DNA of 38,936 bases from Candidatus Blackburnbacteria bacterium RIFCSPHIGHO2_12_FULL_44_25 (GTDB lineage Bacteria > Patescibacteriota > Microgenomatia > UBA8517 > UBA10165). The position numbers were made by a program, and so were the translations under genes. The stretch lies in the NCBI GenBank assembly GCA_001816455.1, contig MHCB01000003.1:1-38936 (forward strand), given 5' to 3'. Every line of letters begins with the position of its first letter. Position 1 is the first letter of the stretch. Of the stretch, positions 16,701-25,136 are shown in pieces. The notes below the pieces were generated by a model. The model ran no database searches, was not told where the DNA came from, and was given only the letters and a program-made list of their open reading frames with translations.

Positions 16701-19597
16701 TTACTGTTAAACTCCAAATCGTGGACGAGTCTCGTATTGTAACTAATGCTTGATTTGCTTGTCAATGAAGGTGCTGGATAAACAAAACCCAAAAGAGATC
16801 CCGGCTTGGCTATATTAACCCAAAGGGAGTCTCCAAAAGTTCCCGGTTGCTTTTGCCATAAAAGTTTATATTCAGTCTGATCTTGATAAGGAATGCTCCA
16901 ACTCAAAACTATTTGCCCCTGGCTACCTGGTGCGAGCTCAACAAACCCACCAAGAAAACTTTTCCCTTTTTCTTGGCCTCTGTCAAGAGAAATCTCCTCC
17001 TGCTTGCCACTTGCCTGGTCAACAAACATTGCAGTTACCTGATCCGCTTTCAAGGGTGTATATAACCTAAAGTAGTTCTTATAACTCAAAGAGGTGGTCC
17101 TTAACCCATATCCAATAGTCAGCTTGTGTAATACCTGTGTTTGGTCGAAGTCTACATCCAAAGAAAAGGTACGATCAAGAAAGTAGTTAGCCTGACTTTT
17201 TCCTAAGTTAGCCTCCGAAAAATATATGTAGTCGGCAACACATGCCTGGTCGACAGAACAATCGACTCCAGCAAACCCGCCACTCCAACCAGCCCCAGAT
17301 AAAACCGAAAGTGCGCTTGGCTGACGAAAATATATTGAAAGGTGTTTCTGCGCCAAAGCCTCCAAACTAACCAGGCCCATATTCGACACAGTAGAAACAC
17401 CACCCTCCCCCACCTTTTCAAACAAAGCCTGCGCTATACGTAAAACCCCAGCTCGCGAATCCGCTGGCCCAGAAACCACTTTCTTATAAAACCCTTCGGA
17501 AGTTACTCTACCCAAACCTGGTACATCAACCCCCCCAAAAACACCAAGCATCTGCTTGAGATATTCGAAATCTAATGCAATCACCCCATCCACTTTCTGG
17601 TCAAGCTCCTTCTCGATAAACCAACTAGCCCTTTGGGCTGCAGTAGGAAAATCCGGACTCCACAAAGCATCCTTCAGAAACCACGTCGAATCTCCCAGAT
17701 ACTTTCTGATAGGTTCCGGCGGATTAACTTGGCCAAAAAGCTGAGAGTCTGCAACACTTGCCTCGTTAAACTCCACCCCTCGCAAATTTCCTCTCTCAAA
17801 AGTTAGAAGCCCATATCCAACAACAACTCCCCCCGCCGGCCTTAGTTCTGTATTATCCTGAATAAGAAGAAGGTATTTTCTAGGGCTCCTTTCCCCTAAA
17901 ATATCTGGGGCCTCCCCCACTAACCCCGCCAAAGAAAAGGCGCTCGAGCTCCACCTTTTAAGTTCTCCCATCAAATTACCCGGTAAATACTTCTCCAAAA
18001 AAGTCCGATCAGCCTCGCTCAGGGTAGAAAGCTCAGCATCCAGAAACGCCAACTGCTGTCCCATTAAGGCCAAATTATTACCCAATACGAGCGATTGCGC
18101 AGTCAACGCAACGGGAGATTCACCAAACATTCCAGAAATCAACCTGTGAAACTGAACAACCGCCACCCGATGCTGCCTGGAAATCTGCGCCAAGCCCCCC
18201 AAGACTACGCTCCGCCTAACATATTTAGAAGACGAATCAGAAAAAAATGGTACAAACCTCCACAACCCAAAACCGCCTTGTGCCTGATTAAACCAAAAAG
18301 AAGACGCCGACAGCCAAACTTCCGCCTTCGGGTCTCCCCTTTTTGCATAAGAGTACGCCAACTTTAGGTCCCCCAATCCCAATACTAACTCCAACAAAGG
18401 CCAAAGCAAAAACCAACCAAAAAAAGCAAGAAGGAGAAACAAAGCCAAACTATTGTATCTCCAAAACCTCATCCCCCACCCCCCAAAGTCCAAAGGAGTT
18501 TTTTTAAAAACATCCTTCGGCCAGAATTCTCGACGAACGGGCACTTTCTGATCAAAAACAACAGGACGAGCGTCAGTGCCAACACCTTCCTCCCTCAAAG
18601 CTGAGCCCCCCTTCTGGCTGCTAAGCCACAGAACAGTCGAAGCAATGCCTTCAACCAAAGTTGTATGTGGTTCCCAAGAAATAAGTTCCCTACCCGCCCG
18701 TAAAACTTCCCTTGGTATCTGGTCACGAGGAAGGCTATCTTGGCCTACGTAATGCATAGCAACACCAGGAGCAACAGCCCGAAAAGCCTCAGCAACTTGT
18801 CCAAATGACGTGTACTCGCCGGCAAGAGATATAATGGCATTCCTGGTACCACCAGAAAGAACACTCCGAACAATCCCCCACACAACGTCGTCAACATACA
18901 CAGGATAAAGAAAGGCCTCGCCGAAAACTCTCAAAGGACGGCTGTAAATAAATGACTTAAAAAGCTCAGCCAAAGGGCTTCCGGAGGACAAAGGCATACG
19001 AGGACCATAAACATCCCCCAAACGAACAATACGAACATCCAAGCCCTTTTTTGTACCATACTCGGCTACCAAAGCCTCAGCAAAACGCTTAGCCTCGTGA
19101 TGAGAATACCAACCTTCAAGAGCCCTCGCCTCCCCAAAATAGTTAGAAACAGTCTGGGAAGAGATATTCGCCGAAAAGATATCTATTGTGGACACAAGGG
19201 TAAAACGGGACCGGGTCGCAAGAGCTAAACTTAGAAGATTTTGAGTACCCAAAGAGTTGGTCTGTAGAGTTTCAATAGACAGGTCCTCGCCGTTCATATA
19301 GGCATCAATACCAGCCAAATGGACAACATAATCTAAGCGAGCGATTCCATCGAATCGGGCTTTATCGATGTCTGCCTCGACCAAAAAAAAGTTAGGATTA
19401 CCACGAAGGTGGGAGACGTTGTCACGAAGTCCGGTTTGCCAGTTATCGACACAAATGACACGAACCTTGCGGGCTAAAAACTCCTCACACAATCTAGACC
19501 CAACAAAACCAGCACCCCCCCCAACCAGCACAACAGGGAACACACCAGAAAAAAAAGAAGGCGGGGGAGAGGTCATACCAACTTCATGGTAGGTCAA
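16685..19597 (-). CDS. NAD-dependent epimerase/dehydratase fused to a DUF4012 domain protein
   Basis: N-term Rossmann/SDR 'VVLVGGGAGFVGSRLCEEFLARKVRVICVDNWQTG...DYVVHLAG', central TM, C-term 'LLLIQDNTELRPAGGVVVGYGLLTFERGNLRGVEF' typical of DUF4012. Confidence 0.85.
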   Translation of the reverse strand: MTYHEVGMTSPPPSFFSGVFPVVLVGGGAGFVGSRLCEEFLARKVRVICVDNWQTGLRDNVSHLRGNPNFFLVEADIDKARFDGIARLDYVVHLAGIDAYMNGEDLSIETLQTNSLGTQNLLSLALATRSRFTLVSTIDIFSANISSQTVSNYFGEARALEGWYSHHEAKRFAEALVAEYGTKKGLDVRIVRLGDVYGPRMPLSSGSPLAELFKSFIYSRPLRVFGEAFLYPVYVDDVVWGIVRSVLSGGTRNAIISLAGEYTSFGQVAEAFRAVAPGVAMHYVGQDSLPRDQIPREVLRAGRELISWEPHTTLVEGIASTVLWLSSQKGGSALREEGVGTDARPVVFDQKVPVRREFWPKDVFKKTPLDFGGWGMRFWRYNSLALFLLLAFFGWFLLWPLLELVLGLGDLKLAYSYAKRGDPKAEVWLSASSFWFNQAQGGFGLWRFVPFFSDSSSKYVRRSVVLGGLAQISRQHRVAVVQFHRLISGMFGESPVALTAQSLVLGNNLALMGQQLAFLDAELSTLSEADRTFLEKYLPGNLMGELKRWSSSAFSLAGLVGEAPDILGERSPRKYLLLIQDNTELRPAGGVVVGYGLLTFERGNLRGVEFNEASVADSQLFGQVNPPEPIRKYLGDSTWFLKDALWSPDFPTAAQRASWFIEKELDQKVDGVIALDFEYLKQMLGVFGGVDVPGLGRVTSEGFYKKVVSGPADSRAGVLRIAQALFEKVGEGGVSTVSNMGLVSLEALAQKHLSIYFRQPSALSVLSGAGWSGGFAGVDCSVDQACVADYIYFSEANLGKSQANYFLDRTFSLDVDFDQTQVLHKLTIGYGLRTTSLSYKNYFRLYTPLKADQVTAMFVDQASGKQEEISLDRGQEKGKSFLGGFVELAPGSQGQIVLSWSIPYQDQTEYKLLWQKQPGTFGDSLWVNIAKPGSLLGFVYPAPSLTSKSSISYNTRLVHDLEFNSKWQKQ

Positions 19598-19698
19598 TTA
19601 CCGCGCCTTTTCAACAAAGATAGCGGTAAAAATAAAAGCCAGATGTGCTACTGCGATGTGAAATTAGACAAATTTGACGCTTGGAATTTCCTCAGCAC

Positions 19699-20127
19699 TC
19701 ACTCCAAAGGCCACCGCTTGTCCAACGCGAGATTAACCAAACAATCAGCTTCCTTGTTCTGCTCCCTACGTACATGTTGATAGTGAATGGCCCCAAGAAA
19801 CTTTTTCTCAAGTTGACGGATCGCAAAAACAATCTGCGCTAACCCCAGGTTCTTAACTTTATAAACCCCTGTCAACTGGCGAACAACAAGTTCCGAATCC
19901 AGTAAAAAAAGAACGCGCGCCGGTTGGTTATAGTTCTCAACCAACCATTCTAAAGCCATAAAAACAGCCGTGTATTCAGCAACATTATTTGTCGCGTTCC
20001 CAATTGCTTTTGCGTCTTGATGTAAAACTCCTCCGCCCAAATCAGCAACAACAAAAGCGCTTGCCGCAGGTCCAGGATTACCACGCGCACCCCCATCACA
20101 GTTTACTTTAATCAAATAATCACTCAT
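19699..20127 (-). CDS. RNase HI-like / reverse-transcriptase-like protein
   Basis: 'VNCDGGARGNPGPAASAFVV', 'NNVAEYTAVFMALEWL', 'LLDSELVVRQLTGVYKVKN', 'HVRREQNKEADCLVNLALD' supply the RNase H acidic residues. Confidence 0.9.
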   Translation of the reverse strand: MSDYLIKVNCDGGARGNPGPAASAFVVADLGGGVLHQDAKAIGNATNNVAEYTAVFMALEWLVENYNQPARVLFLLDSELVVRQLTGVYKVKNLGLAQIVFAIRQLEKKFLGAIHYQHVRREQNKEADCLVNLALDKRWPLE

Positions 20128-21379
20128 TTTTCTCCGTAAAATACGCTCTGCCAATAGTAAACCACAAGGCAACAGAAGATAATACCAAAACCAACGCCTC
20201 AGTAGCGATCGTCATATACGAAGAAGCGATAAGCGAATACCTTGGTATAAAAGAAAAATTTCCCAACAAGTTAACAAGTAACGCAACACAAGCAATCAAA
20301 AGGGAGGCACGCTGCTTACCAATAGCGATTAGTGTGTATCCTGTTAAGTGGTTAAGGTATGAAAAAAGCAAAGCAACAGAGAGGATTTGAAGAGAAGTAA
20401 CAGACCCAACAAATTTACCCTGAAAGATTCCGGGCAAAAAAGGAGCAAGAAAAAACACACCCAGAGAAAGACCAACAGCCAAAACACTCAAAAAACCAAA
20501 GGCTTTAAAAAAGTAACTCCCAAAAGCTCCTTTTAAACCGTCCTTAACATAAACAGCCGACAGAATGGGGAAGACCACATTCATAATATAAGAAGCCCCC
20601 AAGCCAAGGGTTTCGTAAATCTTATATGCCAAACCATAATTCCCAACAGCCGCACCCGGATAAAAATGCTGCAATACCAAAATATCCAGACGGTTATAAA
20701 CAGAAAAAACAACCAACAAAGCCCCGGTAGGCGCAGCCTCGCGAAGCATCTTTAAGGCCGTTTGTAAACTCCAAGCAAAAGGCCCTAAGAACCTTCGAGC
20801 CCAGACAAATCCCAAAACCAAACCCAAGAAAGTCGAGAATACCCAGGAAGCCATAACCGGGGTTAAACCAAAGCCGCTTACAACAAAAAAAACGGCCAAA
20901 CCAAAAAAAACCAGGGTGGAGAAGACCTCGACCAATGCAGAAAAATCGAATCGCAAGATTGTTTGAAAGACTATGCCAAAGGAAGTCTTCAAAGAAAGGA
21001 GGGGTAAGATAAACGAAGCAACTGTTGTTGGGACAACCAAACCAGCCCAAGCCGAATTTAAACGAACCATAATGTTTACCAAAATAAAGGCAAGGATAGA
21101 AAGTAAAAAACGAACAGTAAAAGCAGTAGAAAACACTAAATTTCGATTTGCCTTTGAAGAACTCATCGAAGCCTCTCGAACCGAAATAAACGTAGTACCC
21201 CAATCAGCAACGGTTCCAAAAAAAAGGATTATAGTCATCACCAAAACATATACTCCATAACCACTTTCCCCGAGCTTGTTCCCCAAGAAGTATGTAAGAA
21301 AAACAGAGCAGAAAATACTAACAACCTTAGCAGAAGTTTGAAGAACAGTATTCCTAAAAATCAATCGAAAGAAGGACAT
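20120..21379 (-). CDS. Oligosaccharide flippase family (Wzx/MATE-like) membrane protein
   Basis: Multi-pass protein with 'RNTVLQTSAKVVSIFCSVFLTYFLGNKLGESGYGVYVLVMTIILFFGTVADWG' N-terminus typical of polysaccharide flippases. Confidence 0.85.
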   Translation of the reverse strand: MSFFRLIFRNTVLQTSAKVVSIFCSVFLTYFLGNKLGESGYGVYVLVMTIILFFGTVADWGTTFISVREASMSSSKANRNLVFSTAFTVRFLLSILAFILVNIMVRLNSAWAGLVVPTTVASFILPLLSLKTSFGIVFQTILRFDFSALVEVFSTLVFFGLAVFFVVSGFGLTPVMASWVFSTFLGLVLGFVWARRFLGPFAWSLQTALKMLREAAPTGALLVVFSVYNRLDILVLQHFYPGAAVGNYGLAYKIYETLGLGASYIMNVVFPILSAVYVKDGLKGAFGSYFFKAFGFLSVLAVGLSLGVFFLAPFLPGIFQGKFVGSVTSLQILSVALLFSYLNHLTGYTLIAIGKQRASLLIACVALLVNLLGNFSFIPRYSLIASSYMTIATEALVLVLSSVALWFTIGRAYFTEKNE

Positions 21380-21414
21380 GGGTGGTTAGACACTCCTCAC
21401 CATCATCATACCAC

Positions 21415-21918
21415 TCACAACCGGGGTTTAAGAACAAGGTGGCGCTCACGACCCTCACCCTCTGATTCACTAACAACTCCGGGGTCTTCAGAAAACATCA
21501 TGTGAACGACCCGCCGCTCAGAAGGGGAGAGGTCATACAAATGCTGGGGTATGCTAGTTGCACGAACTTTCCCAGCGGCACTCGAAGCCAGCGATCGGAC
21601 AACTTCCTCCCGCTTGTCGCGCCAATCACCAACGTTCACAACAACACGAGCGGCCAAGCTGGTCTGTTGATAAACAACCTGTCTTAAGACTGTCTGAAAA
21701 GATGCTAATGTCTCCCCCCGATGTCCTATCAAGATCGCAGCCTGATCAGTATCAACTTGAACAGTGTAAAGCTCGTTCTCCATGTCCTGGGTAACCTCAA
21801 CAGACCCCTGAATTCCCACCAACTCAAGAATCCTTTCCGCCTCCGACCTAATAAGCTCACTTACCGTTCTCACGGAAGCTTTCATCACCTTTTTCTTTAC
21901 TGCCTTTTTTATTACCAT
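21415..21918 (-). CDS. jag: Jag/KhpB-like RNA-binding protein (KH + R3H)
   Basis: KH 'ILIGHRGETLASFQTVLRQVV' and R3H 'LSPSERRVVHMMFSEDPGVVSESEGEGRERHLVLKP'; adjacent to yidC. Confidence 0.9.
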   Translation of the reverse strand: MVIKKAVKKKVMKASVRTVSELIRSEAERILELVGIQGSVEVTQDMENELYTVQVDTDQAAILIGHRGETLASFQTVLRQVVYQQTSLAARVVVNVGDWRDKREEVVRSLASSAAGKVRATSIPQHLYDLSPSERRVVHMMFSEDPGVVSESEGEGRERHLVLKPRL

Positions 21919-21931
21919 GGAGGCTATTCTA

Positions 21932-21952
21932 CCACCCCGCTGAGCGGGGTGG
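21932..21952. repeat. Perfect 9-bp-stem hairpin CCACCCCGC-TGA-GCGGGGTGG between yidC and jag
   Basis: Shares the identical 15-nt core CCCCGCTGAGCGGGG with 7282-7296. Confidence 0.9.
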
Positions 21953-21973
21953 CAAGTTCCGCACGACCAACTT

Positions 21974-22762
21974 TCACGAAGAAAGCTTCAGACGACGCAC
22001 ATAAGGAGCCAAACCACCCCAACCTGAAACAAAATACTGCTGAACCCCCTGAAACAAGGAAAGGGCACCCCAAAACAAAACTATACTCAAAGGAAAACTC
22101 AAACCAACAACAAGTGTAATTAAGGGAAACATATAAATCATTTGCTTCTGCATCGACACCGCCATATCGTCAGACACTTCCGTTGTCGCTTTAGCAACCT
22201 TCTCAAGTTTCTTTACCTCAGGTAGCATCATTTTTGATGAAAGAAACTGCAACAATGCAACAAAAACTAAAAACAAACCAGGCAAGGGAAAAGGAACCAC
22301 AGAAACAGCAATAACATCAGGACGGGTTAAATCCTGTCCCAAGAAGTACTTGTTAACTTCGCCAGAAATTCTAAGAGAAGGGTACAAAATTTGGTTCAAG
22401 CTCGCCGTCACGTCACTTGTCCTAAAAACCGTAGAAAATCCGTTAAACAAAGCAATAAGTATCACAAAGTTTATTATTTGAGGTAAACACCCAGAGGCAG
22501 GATTAATACCCTTTTCCTTATAAAAATCCGTCTGGGCCTGCAACTGCTTCTGCTTGTCGTCCTTATATTTTTTCTTAATCCGCTCAAGTTCCGGATTGTG
22601 ATCCTTTATCTTCTGCATCATCTTCATTGAGGGGAGAGTCAGAGGGGTAAGTACAAGTTTCATAAACACAGTAAAGGCAATAATCGCCAAACCCAAATTG
22701 GAGAACAAGAGGTGGTAAAAAACAATTATTAAGTTAAGTAGTGGTTGATAAATTATTTGCAT
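21974..22762 (-). CDS. yidC: YidC/Oxa1 family membrane protein insertase
   Basis: 'LGLAIIAFTVFMKLVLTPLTLPSMKMMQKIKDHNPELERIKKKYKDDKQKQLQAQTDFYKEKGINPASGCLPQIINFVILIALF'. Confidence 0.95.
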   Translation of the reverse strand: MQIIYQPLLNLIIVFYHLLFSNLGLAIIAFTVFMKLVLTPLTLPSMKMMQKIKDHNPELERIKKKYKDDKQKQLQAQTDFYKEKGINPASGCLPQIINFVILIALFNGFSTVFRTSDVTASLNQILYPSLRISGEVNKYFLGQDLTRPDVIAVSVVPFPLPGLFLVFVALLQFLSSKMMLPEVKKLEKVAKATTEVSDDMAVSMQKQMIYMFPLITLVVGLSFPLSIVLFWGALSLFQGVQQYFVSGWGGLAPYVRRLKLSS

Positions 22763-22766
22763 GAGT

Positions 22767-22973
22767 CTACCAAGGATTACATTTTAATATACGCTTACCC
22801 CCAAAAAGCAACCCGCGCAACACGCCCTCCTTCTTTATCTTCTCAATTGTGTACTCGGAACAACTCGGGTTTTGCGGACAACCCTGCCCGCCGGCAAGAG
22901 AAAGAAAACCCCCAGGCGAAGAGAAAAAAAATTGATAAAACTCAACCAATTTAATAACTATGAATCTAAGCAT
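22767..22973 (-). CDS. yidD: Membrane protein insertion efficiency factor YidD
   Basis: 'IKLVEFYQFFFSSPGG...GCPQNPSCSEYTIEKIKKEGVLRGLLFGGKRILKCNPW'; rnpA-yidD-yidC order. Confidence 0.9.
   Translation of the reverse strand: MLRFIVIKLVEFYQFFFSSPGGFLSLAGGQGCPQNPSCSEYTIEKIKKEGVLRGLLFGGKRILKCNPW
22877..22896 (-). repeat. Copy 2 of the interspersed ~20-nt insert TGCCGGCGGGCAGGGTTGTC (in yidD)
   Basis: Reverse complement of GACAACCCTGCCCGCCGGCA; 16/20 identity to 15125-15144; encodes LAGGQGC. Confidence 0.7.
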
Positions 22974-22978
22974 AGCGT

Positions 22979-23308
22979 CTAGAAAGAAACCTTTCCAAAG
23001 ATATTTTCCAAATCAGTCAGCATCTCCCCCTTAGTTTTACCCAAAACAGAAGATTTAGCTACCACCACCATTCGCAGCGGATAAGGGAGAGTTGGTAGCC
23101 TACTCCTGAAAAACTCCCTCACAACTCTTTTTATCCGGTTCCGCTCTGTAGCTTTTTTAGAAATCTTATTAGAAACAACCAAACCCAACTGTGATGTCTC
23201 CGACAAAAGCCAAGAAAGCCGAAACAAATCACCTTGTATCTGTTTCCCAACTTTGAAGAGTAACTTAAAATCAGAGTCACGAACCAGACGGTTTTGTCTC
23301 GGAAGCAT
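22979..23308 (-). CDS. rnpA: Ribonuclease P protein component
   Basis: 'LPRQNRLVRDSDFKLLFKVGKQ...LGLVVSNKISKKATERNRIKRVVREFFR' is the RnpA signature. Confidence 0.95.
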   Translation of the reverse strand: MLPRQNRLVRDSDFKLLFKVGKQIQGDLFRLSWLLSETSQLGLVVSNKISKKATERNRIKRVVREFFRSRLPTLPYPLRMVVVAKSSVLGKTKGEMLTDLENIFGKVSF

Positions 23309-23311
23309 TGA

Positions 23312-23452
23312 TTATTTGAGTTGGCGCTTTCTCCCTTTCAAACTTCTACGCTTTAGGACTTTCTTTCCTGAAGCTGTTTTACCACGAGTACGATAACCCA
23401 CCTTACGTCGTCGGCGTGTTTTACTCGGCTGATATGTTCTCTTTGTCGACAC
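23312..23452 (-). CDS. rpmH: 50S ribosomal protein L34 (46 aa, GTG start; missing from ORF track)
   Basis: Minus-strand translation: [53 protein letters not shown]...[19 protein letters not shown] is L34. Confidence 0.97.
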   Translation of the reverse strand: MSTKRTYQPSKTRRRRKVGYRTRGKTASGKKVLKRRSLKGRKRQLK

Positions 23453-23543
23453 ACTTCAGATTCTACCGTTCTTTTCCGACATCTGCAACTTACACCCCAT
23501 GACTTCCAACCAACTGCTTCGGCTATTTTAAGGGTTGCTCAAT

Positions 23544-23552
23544 TGTGGATAA
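23544..23552 (-). promoter_or_regulatory. Perfect DnaA box (TGTGGATAA = TTATCCACA) upstream of dnaA
   Basis: Exact 9/9 match to the canonical DnaA box. Confidence 0.8.
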
Positions 23553-23559
23553 CTCCGTA

Positions 23560-23565
23560 TATATT
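23560..23565 (+). promoter_or_regulatory. Candidate -10 element (TATATT) for dnaA; possible -35 TTGCTC at 23535-23540
   Basis: Ends 6 nt before the preferred dnaA ATG at 23572; 19-nt spacer to TTGCTC. Confidence 0.4.
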
Positions 23566-23571
23566 GGCAGT

Positions 23572-24942
23572 ATGGACACCAAAAGACTTTGGAAAGATGT
23601 TTTAGGGAATATAAAAATTTCGATCTCGGCTGCAAACTATCAAACATGGTTTTCTCAAACTTTCATAACCTCAATTAAAGAAGTTGGGGAAGGAAGACAA
23701 ATTATAGAAATTGGGTGCTCATCTGCCTTTATTGCAGACGGGATTGAAAAAAGATATGTAGGGCTCCTACAAGACACCTTAAATCAAATAACAGGCCTTA
23801 AAAATGACATCATTTTTGTCGTAAAACAAAACCCCCAAATCCAAGAAAAGCTAGATCAGCCGCTCTTCACACTAGAAAAAAAGGGTGGAGAAGAAATAGT
23901 CACTTCCGCATTAAAAAAAGGAAGAATAAGACAAGGTTTTACGTTTGACAACTTTGCAGTATCAGGAACAAACCAAATGGCGCATGCCGCGGCCGAGGCA
24001 GTTGCCAGAAACCCAGGCAACGCCTATAACCCACTCTTTCTCTACGGCGGGGTAGGGGTAGGAAAAACCCACCTTATGCTCGCAGTAGCCCAAAGAGTTT
24101 TAGAAAAAGACCCGGACGTTTCGGTTCTATATTGTATGGGAGAAGAGTTCACAACCGAAATAGTCGATGCGATAAGGAATAAAACCACTATACTCTTCAA
24201 AAACAGATACCGTCGCTTAAAACTCCTAATGGTAGACGACATCCAATTTATAGCCGGAAAGACCGCAGTCCAAGAGGAATTCTTCCATACCTTCAACACC
24301 CTCCAAAGAGAAGGCGGGCAAGTAATCCTAACCTCAGACAGACCTCCCAGTGAAATAGAAAGGCTCGAGGAACGCCTTAAAAGCCGATTTGAGGCTGGCT
24401 TAACCATAGACATTTCACCTCCAGATTTTGAACTACGTGCAGCAATTACTTTAATCAAAGCAAAGGAGCGGGGAATAGAGCTAGAAATGGACGTTGCACA
24501 AACAATAGCAGTGAACATTGACAGTCCACGCCGAATAGAAGGGTTCTTAACAAGACTCTTCACGGAAGCCAAGCTTGGTGAAAAAACAATAGATATAGAT
24601 CTTGTAACTAAACTTCTAGGCATCACAAACGGCGAAGCACGGGCATTCAAAAAACCCTTATCCGCCCAACAAGTGATCAACGCCGTCTCAGATTATTACT
24701 CTTTAGGGAAAAGGAGTCTTCTCGGGGCAAGTAGAACCCAAACAATAGCCTTGCCACGCCAAATCCTAATGTACATATTAAGAATCGACCTCGGCCTGCC
24801 TTTGCAAGAAGTAGGAAGGCTTGTCGGAGGAAGAGATCATACAACCGTAATGCACGCTGTGGAAAAGATATCTAAAAACTTAGGTCAAAACAGTGGATTA
24901 CAAGAAGATATTCTGGGGATTAAAAAAGGCATATCCCCATAA
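23572..24942 (+). CDS. dnaA: Chromosomal replication initiator protein DnaA
   Basis: 'NPLFLYGGVGVGKTHLMLAVAQ', 'KLLMVDDIQFIAGKTAVQEEFFHTFNTL', 'EIERLEERLKSRFEAGLTIDISPPDFELRAAI', 'VGRLVGGRDHTTVMHAVEKI'. ORF track start is GTG 23545; ATG 23572 (MDTKRLWKDVL) preferred. Confidence 0.98.
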   Translation: MDTKRLWKDVLGNIKISISAANYQTWFSQTFITSIKEVGEGRQIIEIGCSSAFIADGIEKRYVGLLQDTLNQITGLKNDIIFVVKQNPQIQEKLDQPLFTLEKKGGEEIVTSALKKGRIRQGFTFDNFAVSGTNQMAHAAAEAVARNPGNAYNPLFLYGGVGVGKTHLMLAVAQRVLEKDPDVSVLYCMGEEFTTEIVDAIRNKTTILFKNRYRRLKLLMVDDIQFIAGKTAVQEEFFHTFNTLQREGGQVILTSDRPPSEIERLEERLKSRFEAGLTIDISPPDFELRAAITLIKAKERGIELEMDVAQTIAVNIDSPRRIEGFLTRLFTEAKLGEKTIDIDLVTKLLGITNGEARAFKKPLSAQQVINAVSDYYSLGKRSLLGASRTQTIALPRQILMYILRIDLGLPLQEVGRLVGGRDHTTVMHAVEKISKNLGQNSGLQEDILGIKKGISP

Positions 24943-25121
24943 AGAAAAATAGAAACGGTAGTTTTGCACAAACCCTCAACCAAAGTGGATAACTTATCAA
25001 CAAAAGAGTCAAACCTGTTATCCACCACTTTCTGGGTTTCTTTTACACATCCCCACACTCTCTACAACAACAACAATTTGGTATATAAGGAACCGAAAGT
25101 ATTGACTTCCCCCCCTGTTCC
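24943..25121. other. Candidate oriC (dnaA-dnaN intergenic) with degenerate DnaA boxes
   Basis: AGTGGATAA (24984-24992), TTATCAACA (24994-25002), TTATCCACC (25018-25026), each 8/9 to TTATCCACA on one strand, in the classical oriC location. Confidence 0.65.
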
Positions 25122-25131
25122 ATGGTGTATT
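25102..25131 (+). promoter_or_regulatory. Candidate dnaN promoter TTGACT-n18-TGTATT
   Basis: -35-like 25102-25107 and -10-like 25126-25131; 5 nt before ATG at 25137. Confidence 0.4.
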
Positions 25132-25136
25132 GTCCT

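Noticed and set aside
20694-21203. 169-aa minus-strand ORF in an alternate frame of the flippase gene
   Set aside because: F/G/C-rich composition typical of an out-of-frame translation.
24042-24680. 212-aa minus-strand ORF inside dnaA
   Set aside because: Antisense shadow ORF of a clearly identified gene.
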